Source: Paenibacillus radicibacter
Lineage (GTDB): Bacteria; Bacillota; Bacilli; Paenibacillales; NBRC-103111
Direction: 5' to 3'
Length of the DNA: 64,000 bases
Assembly (NCBI RefSeq): GCF_024721995.1
Contig: NZ_JANQBC010000008.1
Coordinates: forward strand, 243,860-307,859
Part shown: piece after piece, positions 28,108 through 38,286 of the stretch
How the letters are laid out: every line of letters starts with the position of its first letter
Numbering within the stretch: position 1 is the first letter of the stretch
Notes under the pieces: model-generated
What the model was told of the DNA's origin: nothing
The model's input: the letters and a program-made list of their open reading frames with translations, nothing else
The model's database searches: none
Program-made: the position numbers and the translations under genes

Positions 28108-28144
28108 TAACAAACAAATAACCACGAACAATGTTCGTGGTTAT
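28108..28144 (-). terminator. Intrinsic terminator of speD
   Basis: The stem ATAACCACGAAC/GTTCGTGGTTAT with a 3-base loop (28118-28144) is followed on the minus strand by TTTGTTTGTT. It begins 41 bp beyond the speD stop. Confidence 0.8.
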
Positions 28145-28184
28145 CTTATCTTCATTCTTTAATTGTGTACAATCACATTACGTC

Positions 28185-28586
28185 TTAACGCACAAGCTCA
28201 GCTTGTTTCATAACAGGCGTTTCGACTTTCAATTCACCCATACCGCGTACTAGCTTCTTCGCATGTACGGTTTCTGGTTTTAATACGGATACCATGTAAT
28301 CAATAGCAACTTGTGGATCAACTGTCTCGCCACATGTGTAGCAATCTAGTGCCGCAAAGCCTCTTTCAGGATACGTGTGAATCGAGAGATGGCTCTCCGA
28401 TAACAGTACTAGTACTGTCGCTCCTTGTGGTTCGAATTGCTTCGACTGTACAGACAATACGGTTGCACCGCATGCTTCAGCAGCCTCCACCATTTGTGCT
28501 TGTAGCCATTCCGCGCTGTTAAGAAGCTCAAAGTCTACACCCCAAGTATCTACAGCAACGTGTCTTCCGAAAGTTGAGTATTCCAT
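28185..28586 (-). CDS. speD: S-adenosylmethionine decarboxylase proenzyme
   Basis: This 133-residue bacterial class 1B enzyme makes decarboxylated SAM for spermidine synthesis. Self-cleavage between Glu64 and Ser65 in LLSESHLSIHTYPE creates the pyruvoyl cofactor. His70 and Cys85 (YTCGE) are the expected processing and catalytic residues. It is a single-gene transcript: its own terminator follows and a 320-bp upstream region with possible RNA structure precedes it. A GGAAGGGGG ribosome binding site lies before the ATG. Confidence 0.95.
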   Translation of the reverse strand: MEYSTFGRHVAVDTWGVDFELLNSAEWLQAQMVEAAEACGATVLSVQSKQFEPQGATVLVLLSESHLSIHTYPERGFAALDCYTCGETVDPQVAIDYMVSVLKPETVHAKKLVRGMGELKVETPVMKQAELVR

Positions 28587-28637
28587 CTTCCGGTTCCCCC
28601 TTCCTAGGAATAAAATGTTTGAAAAAATTTCATCCGC

Positions 28638-28716
28638 TAGGACCTACGTCATTCACTTCTCTTCGAGGGAGTAATCTCTCGCAACATTACATGTCCTGAG
28701 TGAATCCTGGTTCCTA
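28638..28716 (-). ncRNA. Candidate structured leader of speD
   Basis: Three nested complementary pairs can form one long arm: 28638-28644 with 28709-28716 (TAGGACC/GGTTCCTA, one bulge), 28651-28657 with 28699-28705 (ATTCACT/AGTGAAT) and 28664-28670 with 28675-28681 (CGAGGGA/TCTCTCG, loop GTAA). A U-rich run follows before the ribosome binding site. It does not match the SAM riboswitch cores I know. Existence and function are inferred. Confidence 0.45.
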
Positions 28717-28717
28717 T

Positions 28718-28735
28718 ATTGTTGTCAACGACAAT
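28718..28735. promoter_or_regulatory. Near-palindromic candidate operator upstream of speD
   Basis: The 18-bp element ATTGTTGTC/AACGACAAT is symmetric except at two position pairs. It abuts the structured segment and contains a TTGACA hexamer on the minus strand. It may be an operator overlapping a -35 box. No factor is assigned. Confidence 0.4.
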
Positions 28736-28857
28736 AAAAATAACATCTCTTGGGTATAAATGCAACAGTTTTTTTTGGCTACCCCAGTACATACGATATG
28801 TAAGCACTTATCCCTTGGTGCTAATGCGTGATTACCCAAACTTTATGAATTTCAAAA

Positions 28858-28890
28858 GAAAAAAATAAGAGCGCCCCATCGGAGCGCTCT
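28858..28890 (-). terminator. Intrinsic terminator of the 195-residue unknown gene
   Basis: Stem AGAGCGC/GCGCTCT (28868-28890) with a 9-base loop is followed on the minus strand by TTATTTTTTTC. Confidence 0.85.
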
Positions 28891-28909
28891 CTATCTTATC
28901 TGTCTTCAT

Positions 28910-29497
28910 TTATGCTTCAAGTACAAACAAACGGTTGGTCAGTCGTTTCAAACGTCCATCAATCTCGTGCTGAATAACAGGATCTTTCATATCAAATCGC
29001 ATTTCAAGCAAGTGATTAATTTGGCTGTGAATCATCGTAATTTCTTCCTCAATCGACTGCTGATTAAACAGCTGTTCCAATTGACCAAGCGTGTCTTTGT
29101 GCTCGTAAATTAATTTGTGAATTCCATTTTTTACTTCCTCAATTTTAACAACCGAACCACGTTCATAGTGATATACCATCGTATATCCTGTGTAGATTCG
29201 ATTTACAATTGCATCTCCTTTGAACTGGCAAATGACTTTACGCATGACATTGGCAAGCCGCACATCATAAATGATCGGTGTACCTTGGCACTCGTAAACT
29301 CCCGCTTTTTTCTCAAATGAAAGCAGGATTTCTTGCCCGTTACCGTCTTCAAATCCAACTTCTTGATTACCGTTATCGAGCACATGCACATGAAACTTCA
29401 CACCTTGCTCCGCAAACGCACTTACTAACTTTGACAGTTCGACTTCCGTTACATGCAGGCAGGCTTTGACATATTCAGTCGCTAACCTTATCGCCAT
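28910..29497 (-). CDS. Conserved protein of unknown function, 195 residues
   Basis: It starts MAIRLATEYVKACL with GAGGG 7 bp upstream and has its own terminator, so it is a monocistronic gene. The first two thirds look like alternating strands (KFHVHVLDNGNQEVGFEDGNGQEILLSFEKK...IYTGYTMVYHYERGS). The last third is a helical, coiled-coil-like segment from about residue 130. There is no signal peptide, membrane segment or cysteine cluster, so it is probably cytoplasmic. No family is recognised with confidence. Confidence 0.7.
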   Translation of the reverse strand: MAIRLATEYVKACLHVTEVELSKLVSAFAEQGVKFHVHVLDNGNQEVGFEDGNGQEILLSFEKKAGVYECQGTPIIYDVRLANVMRKVICQFKGDAIVNRIYTGYTMVYHYERGSVVKIEEVKNGIHKLIYEHKDTLGQLEQLFNQQSIEEEITMIHSQINHLLEMRFDMKDPVIQHEIDGRLKRLTNRLFVLEA

Positions 29498-29701
29498 GGA
29501 AAATCCCTCAATTCTTTTTGTTCAAGCAATGTTTGTAACCTTGATTATTATTATACTACAACAAAAGGTAATATTCCTGTGTCATCCGCTAGTAAAATCA
29601 GGCTAAAATAAGGAAAAATCGCTCTAAGACGGTTAATTTACGCTTTTTCCCTACAAAAACACGGTTTCTGACTCAATGTTATGGGAATCCCTGCTGAAAG
29701 C

Positions 29702-29751
29702 AAAAACACGTCGCTCAAATTGGCTGTAATAGGCCTCTTTAAGCGACGTGT
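29702..29751 (-). terminator. Terminator of the lonB-lonA-engB transcript
   Basis: A 10-bp stem ACACGTCGCT/AGCGACGTGT (29706-29715 and 29742-29751) closes a 26-base loop. On the minus strand TTTTTG follows. It lies 13 bp beyond the engB stop. Confidence 0.75.
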
Positions 29752-29764
29752 GAAGTGACTATAA

Positions 29765-30415
29765 TTATTGTTCTGAAGACCCTTCAAGCGGCTCCTCAAC
29801 TGACTCTTCCAACTGCTCTTCCAGTTCTGGTTTGACAAGGAATGGCTCGATAATGCTCCATAATTCATCTTTACCTAGTCCAAGCTCTGAAGAGAAGAGA
29901 AGAGGACCTTGACTTGGCGTCATCCCAAGTGTCTCTCGAACGATCTTCGCGTGCTTCTGCCACTGACTCTTCGGAATCTTATCCGCTTTCGTCGCAACAA
30001 CAAGCATCGGCTTGTCAAAATGCTGCAGCCACTGGAACATTGCTTGATCCTCTTTAGATGGCGGATGACGTAAATCCACAAGTTGCAGCACAAGTTTCAA
30101 CTCTTCACGCTGTGCTAAATATTGCTCAATGAATCGACCCCAGCGCTCACGCTCTGTCTTCGATACTTTGGCATAACCATAGCCCGGAAGGTCAACAAAA
30201 TATAAATCTTGATTAATGCGATAGTAGTTGAGCGTCTGTGTCTTTCCCGGTTGGGAACTTGTCCGAGCCAAATTTTTACGGTTAATCATCTTATTAATAA
30301 GTGACGATTTTCCGACATTTGAACGCCCTGCCAGAGCAATCTCTGGCAAAGCGTCCTCTGGATATTGGCTAGGTTGAACAGCTGAAATAACAAATTCTGA
30401 TGTATTAACTTTCAT
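29765..30415 (-). CDS. engB: Ribosome biogenesis GTP-binding protein EngB (YsxC/YihA)
   Basis: This 216-residue GTPase has G1 GRSNVGKSS near residue 31, G3 DLPGYGYA and G4 TKADK. In B. subtilis YsxC is essential for 50S assembly and lies between lonA and hemA, the same neighbourhood as here. The C-terminal 25 residues are an acidic Glu-rich tail ([14 protein letters not shown]). Confidence 0.94.
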   Translation of the reverse strand: MKVNTSEFVISAVQPSQYPEDALPEIALAGRSNVGKSSLINKMINRKNLARTSSQPGKTQTLNYYRINQDLYFVDLPGYGYAKVSKTERERWGRFIEQYLAQREELKLVLQLVDLRHPPSKEDQAMFQWLQHFDKPMLVVATKADKIPKSQWQKHAKIVRETLGMTPSQGPLLFSSELGLGKDELWSIIEPFLVKPELEEQLEESVEEPLEGSSEQ

Positions 30416-30452
30416 AATTTACTCGCTTCCTTTTGTTTGAACCCTTGTACCC

Positions 30453-32840
30453 CTAGTGATGGATGTGCGAGGATTCGTTATCTGTATGAGACGCCGCTTC
30501 ATTTGGAATGACAAAGGATTTGGTCAGTGCATGCTTAAGCACTTCATCCACATGAGCAACAGGAACGAACGTCAAGGCTTGACGCACACTCTCTGGAACG
30601 TCCTCTAAATCTTTCTCGTTGTCTTTTGGGATAATCACTTTCGTAAATCCTGCACGATGTGCAGCAAGTGACTTCTCCTTCAGACCGCCAATTGGAAGCA
30701 CTCTTCCGCGAAGCGTAATCTCACCTGTCATTGCAACTGTACTTGATGCCGGAATATCAGCAAGCGCTGAGATTAGTGCAGTTGCCATCGTAATGCCCGC
30801 CGAAGGACCATCCTTCGGAATCGCACCTTCTGGGATATGAATATGAATATCATTCTTCTCATGGAAATCAGTCGGAATGCCAAAGTGTTCGGCACGCGAT
30901 CTAGCGTATGAGAATGCCGCTTGTGCGGATTCTTTCATCACATCGCCCAGTTGACCTGTAAGGGTTAACTTACCGTTACCTGGCATTACAGACACTTCAA
31001 TCACTAGTGTGTCACCGCCGACTTCTGTCCAAGCAAGGCCTGTCACAGCGCCGACTTGATCTTCCTCATCTGCTTGACGGTAACGATATCTAAGTGGACC
31101 AAGCAAGTCTTTGAGGTTGCTTGTCTGTACATGTACAATTTGCGCTGGATCGGTTACGATCTGCTTGGCTGCTTTGCGGCATAACGCTGCTAGCTGTTGC
31201 TCCAAGTTACGAACACCCGCTTCACGCGTATATTCACGAATGACTTTGAATAAAGCCTCATCATCAACGATTAATTGATGCTCTTGCAAACCATGGTCTC
31301 TCATCTGCTTCGGCAGCAAATATTTACGTGCAATTTGCTCCTTCTCAAGCTCCGTATAGCCTGGGATATGCAGCATTTCCATCCGATCAAGAAGTGGACG
31401 TGGAATGTTGTGCACAACGTTTGCTGTCGTAATGAACATGACGTTCGATAGATCAAATGGCAATTCAAGATAGTGATCACTGAACGTGTTATTCTGCTCC
31501 GGATCTAGAACTTCAAGTAATGCAGCACCCGGATCACCGCGGAAGTCCATAGCCATCTTGTCGATTTCATCAAGTAAGAACACAGGATTGCTAACACCAG
31601 CGGTTTTCATTCCCTGAATGACACGTCCTGGCATAGCTCCCACGTAAGTACGTCTATGACCACGAATCTCTGCTTCATCACGTACGCCTCCAAGAGACAT
31701 GCGAACGAATTCGCGCCCCATTGATTTGGCAATGGATTTAGCAATCGATGTTTTACCTACCCCCGGTGGCCCAACAAGACATAGAATCGGTCCTTTAAGC
31801 TTGTTCACTAATTTCTGAACCGCCAAGTATTCGAGTACGCGCTCCTTCGGCTTCTCCAGACCATAGTGCTCATCGTTTAAGATCTGTTCAGCTTTGACGA
31901 TATCGAGATCATCTTCCGTCTTATCGCTCCAAGGAACAGACAAGAGCCAATCAATATAATTACGAATAACGCTGCCTTCCGCAGACGTAATAGGCATCTT
32001 CTCTAGACGATCGATTTCTTTCTCAATCTTTTCTTGAACGTTATCCGGAACATCTTTCTCCGCAAGTTGAGAGCGCAGCTCTTCAACTTCACCAGCTCGA
32101 CCTTCTTTCTCGCCAAGCTCCTTCTGAATCGCCTTCATCTGCTCACGAAGATAGTATTCCTTCTGCGTTTTCTCCATCTGCTTCTTGACACGCTGATTGA
32201 TTTTCCGCTCTAACTCCAGCACTTCGCGCTCGTTATTCAGGATTTCAAGCAGCTTTTCCAGACGCAGACGCACATCGATCGTTTCAAGAATGTCTTGCTT
32301 ATCTTTTATTTTTAACGATAAATGAGAGCAGATTACGTCCGCGAGACGACCTGGTTCATGAATGTCTGACACAGCTGCAAGCGTCTCTGGCGTAACCTTT
32401 TTCGATAAATTAATGTAATGCTCAAACTGAGTCAGAATCGTGCGCATGAGTGCATCCATCTCAGGGTCGTTAATCTCCTGCTCTGGTAGCTCCTTGGCAG
32501 ATACTTCATAAAACTCTTCATTGCCTACATATTCCAAAATTTCAGCACGAAGCACACCTTCCACTAGAACGCGAATCGTTCCGTTTGGAAGCTTAAGCAT
32601 CTGTCTGATCTTGGAAATGGTACCAATTCGATAAATATCTTCCCTCGTCGGCTCCTCAATACTTAGTTCCGATTGTGAACATAGCAAGATCATGCCATCC
32701 TCAATCATTGCTTGCTCTAATGCTTTGATCGATTTCTCACGGCCGACATCCAAATGCAGCACCATGCTGGGATATACTAACAGTCCCCGCAAAGGCAACA
32801 AGGGCAACCGACGTAGCTTACTTTTGTTAGCCCCCATCAT
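30453..32840 (-). CDS. lon: ATP-dependent endopeptidase Lon (LonA)
   Basis: About 795 residues from the ATG at 32840, which has GGAGG 7 bp upstream. An open frame reaches 33056 but would enter lonB. The protein has an N-terminal LON substrate domain and AAA+ motor with Walker [10 protein letters not shown] and Walker B FLLDEID. The protease domain carries the catalytic Ser in [10 protein letters not shown] and Lys in [14 protein letters not shown]. It degrades misfolded and regulatory proteins in the cytoplasm. It lies 82 bp after lonB. Confidence 0.95.
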   Translation of the reverse strand: MMGANKSKLRRLPLLPLRGLLVYPSMVLHLDVGREKSIKALEQAMIEDGMILLCSQSELSIEEPTREDIYRIGTISKIRQMLKLPNGTIRVLVEGVLRAEILEYVGNEEFYEVSAKELPEQEINDPEMDALMRTILTQFEHYINLSKKVTPETLAAVSDIHEPGRLADVICSHLSLKIKDKQDILETIDVRLRLEKLLEILNNEREVLELERKINQRVKKQMEKTQKEYYLREQMKAIQKELGEKEGRAGEVEELRSQLAEKDVPDNVQEKIEKEIDRLEKMPITSAEGSVIRNYIDWLLSVPWSDKTEDDLDIVKAEQILNDEHYGLEKPKERVLEYLAVQKLVNKLKGPILCLVGPPGVGKTSIAKSIAKSMGREFVRMSLGGVRDEAEIRGHRRTYVGAMPGRVIQGMKTAGVSNPVFLLDEIDKMAMDFRGDPGAALLEVLDPEQNNTFSDHYLELPFDLSNVMFITTANVVHNIPRPLLDRMEMLHIPGYTELEKEQIARKYLLPKQMRDHGLQEHQLIVDDEALFKVIREYTREAGVRNLEQQLAALCRKAAKQIVTDPAQIVHVQTSNLKDLLGPLRYRYRQADEEDQVGAVTGLAWTEVGGDTLVIEVSVMPGNGKLTLTGQLGDVMKESAQAAFSYARSRAEHFGIPTDFHEKNDIHIHIPEGAIPKDGPSAGITMATALISALADIPASSTVAMTGEITLRGRVLPIGGLKEKSLAAHRAGFTKVIIPKDNEKDLEDVPESVRQALTFVPVAHVDEVLKHALTKSFVIPNEAASHTDNESSHIHH

Positions 32841-32922
32841 TGACGCACCTCCACTGTCTTTCCCACCTACTGTAGCTAACATTGTATCAAAATCAACCAC
32901 AAAACTCCAATTTACAGGTGCA

Positions 32923-34647
32923 TTAAGACTCAAATTGAAGTGGAAAATCTGTTTGCAGCAAGTTTGGTAGCGGCATTTGACTATCTTGTGTATCCGTAAG
33001 TGCGAGATTGCCCGCGAGTTCAACATTCTCGATCCCGAGTGCTTCTTTAAGAACATCCTCTACAGAATCAACAGGAATGACTTTCGCACCTGGTAAATCT
33101 GTAAACATCTCCTGCCAATTTTCACGCGGGATAAGCACTTTCGTCACACCAGCTTGTAAGGCTGCTTCTACTTTAGCCACAACGCCGCCAATCGGCTTTA
33201 CTTTACCGTGAATACTGACCTCACCGGTCATTGCAAGATGGTTATCGACAGGAATTTTTAGCATCGCAGATACGATTGCTGTTGCCATCGAGATACCAGC
33301 TGATGGACCATCAATAGGAACTCCACCTGGAAAATTAATGTGCAAGTCATACCCGCTTGCATCATATCCAAATCGTCTCAATACGGTTAATACATTCTCA
33401 ACAGAACCCCGCGCCATACTCTTACGACGAATCGTTCTAGAGCCACCACCCATTTCTTCTTCATCCACAACACCTGTAGTGGTGAACTTTCCTACATGAC
33501 CCACAGGGACAGGAACTGCGGTAACTTCAATTTCAAGCAATGTGCCTTGATTCGGCCCATATACAGCCAGACCATTTACAAAGCCAATTTGAGGGACAAG
33601 CGGTACTTTCTTCTCTGGTCTTGGTGGAATTTGTGAAGAGTTTACAACCCACTCTACATCGGCTGCTGAGATGCTGGCTTGACCTTCTGTGAGTGCGATA
33701 CCTGCAGCAAGCTGCACAATATTAACGGCTTCACGGCCGTTTGTTGCATATTTCTTAATGACTTCAATAGCTGCAGGGGTTTCGGGTAGACCGATTTTAC
33801 GAAGCGCATTCTCCGCAATTTCTCCAATTTCCTCTGGTAGCAGTGGACGGAAGAAAATTTCCATACAACGCGAGCGAATCGCAGGTGGAATTTCTGTAGA
33901 CATTCTTGTTGTCGCACCCACTAGACGGAAATCGGCAGGTAATCCATTTTGGAAAATATCATGTATGTAATTCGGGATATTCATATCCTCCGAATTGTAA
34001 TAAGCACTTTCCAAAAATACTTTGCGGTCTTCCAGCACTTTTAATAACTTATTCATCTGGATCGGATGTAATTCGCCTATTTCATCGATGAACAAGATGC
34101 CACCATGTGCTTTAGTAACTGCACCTGGCTTTGGTTGCGGGATTCCAGCGGCGCCCATCGCGCCTGCTCCTTGATAAATCGGGTCATGGACAGAGCCAAT
34201 TAATGGGTCCGCAATACCGCGCTCATCAAATCGTGCTGTTGTCGCATCAATCTCTGTAAACTTCGCTTCTGCCCCAAAAGGTGACAGTGCATTTTTCTTC
34301 GCTTCCTCCAGCACAACCCTTGCTGCTGCTGTTTTACCGACTCCCGGAGGTCCATAAATAATGACATGCTGTGGATTCGCTCCGCATAATGCTGCTTTAA
34401 GCGCACGTAAGCCTTCTTTTTGCCCAACAATATCATTCATCGTTTGGGGTCTTGTCTTCTCTGCTAATGGCTTAGTGAGGGTAATGGAACGCATCTTGCG
34501 CAGCTTATCCATCTCTTTCTTCGATTCTCGATCGACTGCTGTTCGATTCGTCTGTTGATTGCGCAGCATATTCCAAAAATAAAGACCTATGATGATCGCA
34601 AAAAAGAACTGCACCAGCATAACCAATACACTTAATCCGTTACTCAT
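32923..34647 (-). CDS. lonB: Sporulation-type ATP-dependent protease LonB
   Basis: This 574-residue protein has an N-terminal membrane helix ([18 protein letters not shown]) in place of the LON substrate domain. An AAA+ motor ([13 protein letters not shown]) and protease domain follow, with Ser in [12 protein letters not shown] and Lys in [16 protein letters not shown]. In B. subtilis LonB is made in the forespore under SigF. A close match to a SigF -10 element lies 46 bp upstream (34693-34702). GGGAGG precedes the ATG. Confidence 0.93.
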   Translation of the reverse strand: MSNGLSVLVMLVQFFFAIIIGLYFWNMLRNQQTNRTAVDRESKKEMDKLRKMRSITLTKPLAEKTRPQTMNDIVGQKEGLRALKAALCGANPQHVIIYGPPGVGKTAAARVVLEEAKKNALSPFGAEAKFTEIDATTARFDERGIADPLIGSVHDPIYQGAGAMGAAGIPQPKPGAVTKAHGGILFIDEIGELHPIQMNKLLKVLEDRKVFLESAYYNSEDMNIPNYIHDIFQNGLPADFRLVGATTRMSTEIPPAIRSRCMEIFFRPLLPEEIGEIAENALRKIGLPETPAAIEVIKKYATNGREAVNIVQLAAGIALTEGQASISAADVEWVVNSSQIPPRPEKKVPLVPQIGFVNGLAVYGPNQGTLLEIEVTAVPVPVGHVGKFTTTGVVDEEEMGGGSRTIRRKSMARGSVENVLTVLRRFGYDASGYDLHINFPGGVPIDGPSAGISMATAIVSAMLKIPVDNHLAMTGEVSIHGKVKPIGGVVAKVEAALQAGVTKVLIPRENWQEMFTDLPGAKVIPVDSVEDVLKEALGIENVELAGNLALTDTQDSQMPLPNLLQTDFPLQFES

Positions 34648-34692
34648 AACTTACCTCCCAAGGATGCTTTTTGAAAAAAATCTAATACTCGG

Positions 34693-34702
34693 TAGTATTG
34701 CC
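34693..34702 (-). promoter_or_regulatory. Forespore (SigF/SigG-like) -10 element upstream of lonB
   Basis: On the minus strand GGCAATACTA matches every position of the SigF -10 consensus GGNRANANTW. The expected -35 GYATA 15 bp upstream is only partly matched (GATTA). It fits the known forespore expression of LonB. Confidence 0.55.
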
Positions 34703-34825
34703 CTGGAAACGAATGAATAATCAGGCAAACATATTCTAGTTCGACAAATGCATGTTATGGGCAAGATTGTGTGAGGATAAGAGGGAATGTGAATAGCGAA
34801 TGGCCGCTGATTTACCAACTACTCA

Positions 34826-35581
34826 ATGGGAGGACGGAAGCTCATTTTGAACATATGGATTGTGCATTCATGGATAAAGAAAATACATTGGGTTCGGGTA
34901 GCTGTACTATGCCTCTTGCTTACCCATCTCTGTATTCCAATACGACCTGCGCTTGCAGTCCCACTAGCGACGGACACGGATGTCATCATTGATGTCGGGC
35001 ATGGCGGGATTGATGGAGGTACAACATTCGGCACTTTATACGAAAAAGATATTAACCTTATTATCGCAAATAAGCTGTATAAAGAGCTGACCCGTCAGGG
35101 GCTTGCGGTTATTGTGGATCGGACAGGCGATCATGCGCTAAGTGATCATAATCAGTGGCTCAAGAATCCATCCCGCCACAGGCGTGACCTTGCTCAGCGC
35201 AAACAGCTTGCTAATGAATTACACCCTAAGCTTATGGTATCGCTGCATGTGAACTGGTCCAAGCGTCCAATCCACCGCGGACCACTTGTTATGCACCAGA
35301 ACACGGAGCTAAGTGTTTTCTTAGCGGAAATGATTCAGAACTCGATGAACCGACTGTTTAATACGCGTAAGCTTGCGATTCACGGTAAACCATTTTACTT
35401 GCTAAACCACACTACTTGTCCAACAGTAATCGTGGAAATGGGGTATATTTCAAACATCGAGGATCGAAATCGCCTTACCACAACGAAAGGGCAAGATGCC
35501 ATTACGAAGTCAATATCAGAGGGTATCATGGAGTTTCTCGCCATGCTCGAAACATACCAAAAAGCCGACGAAGCTAATTAG
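34826..35581 (+). CDS. cwlD: CwlD-like N-acetylmuramoyl-L-alanine amidase
   Basis: Up to 251 residues, with an N-terminal membrane or signal segment (about 24-44) and an Amidase_3 domain. Zinc ligands are visible: His in VGHGG, Glu in YEKDIN, His in SLHVN, and the catalytic Glu in VEMGYIS. Such amidases cut muramic acid from its peptide; CwlD makes muramic-delta-lactam in spore cortex. The start is uncertain. The ATG at 34826 lacks an upstream site, while a TTG at 34847 has GGAAG 6 bp before it. It diverges from forespore lonB, which suits a sporulation role. Confidence 0.82.
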   Translation: MGGRKLILNIWIVHSWIKKIHWVRVAVLCLLLTHLCIPIRPALAVPLATDTDVIIDVGHGGIDGGTTFGTLYEKDINLIIANKLYKELTRQGLAVIVDRTGDHALSDHNQWLKNPSRHRRDLAQRKQLANELHPKLMVSLHVNWSKRPIHRGPLVMHQNTELSVFLAEMIQNSMNRLFNTRKLAIHGKPFYLLNHTTCPTVIVEMGYISNIEDRNRLTTTKGQDAITKSISEGIMEFLAMLETYQKADEAN

Positions 35582-35600
35582 CTCGCCGGCTTTATTTTTT
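35561..35600 (+). terminator. Terminator of the cwlD-like gene
   Basis: The stem AAAGCCG...CGGCTTT, interrupted by small mismatches, is followed by ATTTTTTT. It overlaps the last codons and stop of the amidase gene. Confidence 0.85.
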
Positions 35601-35614
35601 TACATATACCATTA

Positions 35615-35808
35615 GAACGTGTTCAAAAAGTAGGGCCACTACAGAGAAAAAAGCACTTTATGCTTACGATGTGGCCTTCCTTCGGAAAGCCTGTGAGTCT
35701 CAATCGTGAATTTTGAATTGATTTGATTGTATTTTCACGATTTCAAAGGCGAACGCTACGCTCCTCCAGTTGCTTTTTTCTCTCTCGTTTAACTTTTTAA
35801 ACACGCTC
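35615..35808. repeat. MITE-like palindromic repeat element, about 194 bp
   Basis: The ends are inverted repeats: GAACGTGTTCAAAAAGT at the left matches GAGCGTGTTTAAAAAGT read inward from the right, and both continue into a GAGAAAAAAGCA block. Inside are two more hairpins, GGCCTTCC/GGAAAGCC near 35672-35691 and AATCGTGAA/TTCACGATT at 35702-35742. It codes for nothing and lies between convergent cwlD and ispG. It looks like a dispersed, transposase-less element. Only one copy is in this window. Confidence 0.65.
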
Positions 35809-35810
35809 GC

Positions 35811-36926
35811 TTAATGTTTACGACCTGGGATTTGTCCAGTTTCTTCGTAAACTTTCACGATAATATCAATTTCTTTCTTCAGCTCTTGCAGAAGTTCCGC
35901 TTCAGGCACTTTACGGATCATTTCCCCATAACGGAATAACATGCCTTCGCCACGCGCACCCGCGATTCCAATATCCGCTTCACGCGCTTCACCAGGACCG
36001 TTAACGGCACAGCCAAGAACGGAAACTTTGATTGGCACCTTAATCTTAGAGATATACTCTTCGACTTCATTGGCAATCGAGAACAGGTCAATATCAAGGC
36101 GTCCGCAAGTTGGACAAGATACTAACGTCGCTGCGTTCGTAATCAAACCGAATGTTTTGAGAAGCTCACGCGCAACTTTAATCTCTTCAACGGGGTCCGC
36201 ACTAAGCGAAATACGAAGTGTATTTCCGATGCCCATGTTAAGCAATGCGCCAATACCTGCCGCACTCTTCACAGCGCCTGTAAACAGCGTTCCTGCCTCT
36301 GTAATGCCTAAGTGTAGTGGATAATTAAAAGCTTTAGCAGCCTTGGAATAAGCTTCAATCGCCATAGGTACATCGGACGCTTTAAGCGACACGATAATAT
36401 CATGGAAATCAAGCTCTTCTAGGATTCCAATGTGGAATAAAGCACTCTCCACCATCGCGTCAGCAGTTGGGTACCCATACTTCTCAAGCAAGTGATTCTC
36501 TAAGGAGCCTGCGTTTACACCGATACGAATCGGAATGCCGCGCTCTTTACACGCTTTAACTACGGCTTCTACCTTCTCGCGGCGACCGATATTCCCCGGA
36601 TTGATACGAACTTTATCAATCCCGTTCTCAATCGCAGCAAGTGCTAGACGATAGTCAAAGTGAATATCGGCAACAAGCGGAATGGAAATCTGTTTCTTGA
36701 TTTCCTTGATTGCTTCAGCCGCTTCTTTATTATTTACAGTGACACGAACAATTTGACAACCTGCTTCTTCCAAGCGGTGAATTTCCGCTACAGTCGCTTT
36801 CACATCAGCTGTCTTCGTCGTACACATACTTTGCATTATCACTTCGTTGCTCCCGCCGATCGTCAAGTTCCCCACTTTGACAGGACGGGTATCTTTTCTA
36901 TGGAACATAGCGCAGCTCTCTCCCAT
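35811..36926 (-). CDS. ispG: 4-hydroxy-3-methylbut-2-en-1-yl diphosphate synthase (flavodoxin)
   Basis: This protein of about 371 residues makes HMBPP in the MEP isoprenoid pathway. The [4Fe-4S] cysteines are in [12 protein letters not shown] and [11 protein letters not shown], and a TIM-barrel N-terminus starts [19 protein letters not shown]. Either the ATG at 36926 or the one at 36908 could be the start; both have purine-rich upstream sequence. It lies 80 bp after clpX. Confidence 0.95.
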   Translation of the reverse strand: MGESCAMFHRKDTRPVKVGNLTIGGSNEVIMQSMCTTKTADVKATVAEIHRLEEAGCQIVRVTVNNKEAAEAIKEIKKQISIPLVADIHFDYRLALAAIENGIDKVRINPGNIGRREKVEAVVKACKERGIPIRIGVNAGSLENHLLEKYGYPTADAMVESALFHIGILEELDFHDIIVSLKASDVPMAIEAYSKAAKAFNYPLHLGITEAGTLFTGAVKSAAGIGALLNMGIGNTLRISLSADPVEEIKVARELLKTFGLITNAATLVSCPTCGRLDIDLFSIANEVEEYISKIKVPIKVSVLGCAVNGPGEAREADIGIAGARGEGMLFRYGEMIRKVPEAELLQELKKEIDIIVKVYEETGQIPGRKH

Positions 36927-37006
36927 ACGTCAAACATCCTCCGCTCCGGTTAGATCCAGATTGGAGGCTGTTTGTGTGAATTTATTAGATGCACATCAAC
37001 TCGCGT

Positions 37007-38272
37007 TTATGCGCTTTCTTCTTTTTTCTTCGAAGTTTTACCTTCTTTTGTCGTCAGTACAGGTGCAAGCTTGTTCTGAACAGCGTCTTGTGTAACGGTA
37101 CACGTGGATACGTCAGTACGTGACGGCACATCGAACATCACATCGAGCATAATGCTCTCAATAATCGCACGAAGACCCCTTGCTCCCGTATTACGCTTGA
37201 TCGCTTCCTTCGCGATGGCTTCAAGTGCTTCTTGATTGAAATCAAGCTTCACATTATCCATCTCAAGCAGCTTCTGATATTGCTTCACTAGCGCATTCTT
37301 CGGTTCCGAAAGAATACGAACAAGTGCAGCTTCATCAAGCGGCTCAAGGGAGGAAATTACCGGTAGACGACCTACGAATTCCGGAATTAGACCGAATTTA
37401 AGTAGATCCTCTGGCAATACCATGGATAAGTATTCGCCTGGTTTCAAGTCAACTTTCATACCATCTGTTGAGAAACCAATCACTTTTTTACCAATACGAC
37501 GCTTAATAATTTGCTCTAGGCCATCAAATGCCCCACCGCAAATGAATAAGATGTTCGTTGTATCGATTTGAATAAACTCTTGATGCGGGTGCTTACGTCC
37601 ACCTTGTGGCGGAACAGAAGCAACTGTACCTTCAAGAATTTTAAGCAATGCTTGCTGTACGCCTTCACCAGACACGTCACGTGTAATGGATGGGTTCTCG
37701 GATTTACGAGCTACTTTATCGATCTCATCGATATAAATAATACCGCGCTCCGCCTTCTCCACATCGTAATCCGCTGCTTGGATCAATTTTAGCAAGATGT
37801 TCTCCACATCTTCCCCTACGTAACCTGCTTCAGTTAAGGAAGTAGCGTCTGCAATCGCAAACGGAACGTTCAAAATTTTCGCAAGTGTTTGCGCAAGAAG
37901 TGTCTTACCACTACCCGTAGGACCTACGAGCATAATATTACTCTTCTGAAGTTCCACTTCTTCTGACTTATTCTGATGGGAATTGATCCGTTTGTAATGG
38001 TTATAGACCGCAACAGAAAGCGATTTCTTCGCTTGATCTTGACCAATAACGTATTGACCAAGAATATCGCAAATTTCTTTCGGCTTCGGAATATCCTTCA
38101 GATCAAGTTCTTCTTCATGTCCGAGTTCTTCTTCTACAATTTCCGTGCACAATTCAATACACTCGTCACATATGTAGACGCCTGGACCTGCTACAAGTTT
38201 GCGCACTTGTTCTTGTGATTTACCGCAAAAGGAACATTTGAGTTGTCCTTTTTCATCGTTAAATTTAAACAT
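37007..38272 (-). CDS. clpX: ATP-dependent Clp protease ATP-binding subunit ClpX
   Basis: This 421-residue unfoldase has an N-terminal zinc-binding domain (CSFCGK...CDECIELC), Walker A GPTGSGKT near residue 118 and Walker [11 protein letters not shown] ClpP-docking IGF loop ([13 protein letters not shown]) is also present. It unfolds proteins and feeds them to ClpP, whose gene ends 14 bp upstream. This clpP-clpX pairing differs from B. subtilis, where clpP is elsewhere. Confidence 0.96.
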   Translation of the reverse strand: MFKFNDEKGQLKCSFCGKSQEQVRKLVAGPGVYICDECIELCTEIVEEELGHEEELDLKDIPKPKEICDILGQYVIGQDQAKKSLSVAVYNHYKRINSHQNKSEEVELQKSNIMLVGPTGSGKTLLAQTLAKILNVPFAIADATSLTEAGYVGEDVENILLKLIQAADYDVEKAERGIIYIDEIDKVARKSENPSITRDVSGEGVQQALLKILEGTVASVPPQGGRKHPHQEFIQIDTTNILFICGGAFDGLEQIIKRRIGKKVIGFSTDGMKVDLKPGEYLSMVLPEDLLKFGLIPEFVGRLPVISSLEPLDEAALVRILSEPKNALVKQYQKLLEMDNVKLDFNQEALEAIAKEAIKRNTGARGLRAIIESIMLDVMFDVPSRTDVSTCTVTQDAVQNKLAPVLTTKEGKTSKKKEESA

Positions 38273-38286
38273 TCTATCACTCCTTT

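Larger units (their letters stand above)
28587..28909. other. 323-bp intergenic region upstream of speD
   Basis: It holds no plausible gene. From right to left it contains the terminator of the 28910-29497 gene (28858-28890), an 18-bp near-palindrome (28718-28735) and nested inverted repeats (28638-28716). A run of six U on the minus strand (near 28624-28630) and the speD ribosome binding site follow. Confidence 0.7.

Noticed and set aside
28051..28131. Upstream extension of the 27517-28050 gene
   Set aside because: The extension runs through the speD terminator and lacks a ribosome binding site, while a good one precedes 28050.
28587..28760. SAM riboswitch before speD
   Set aside because: The conserved SAM-I core (kink-turn and GAGGGA-type P3/P4 arrangement) is not present; only generic nested pairing is seen.
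32841..33056. N-terminal extension of lonA
   Set aside because: It would overlap lonB and precedes the strong ribosome binding site at about 32848-32852.
35615..35808. CRISPR-like or REP array
   Set aside because: There is one inverted element, not regularly spaced direct repeats.
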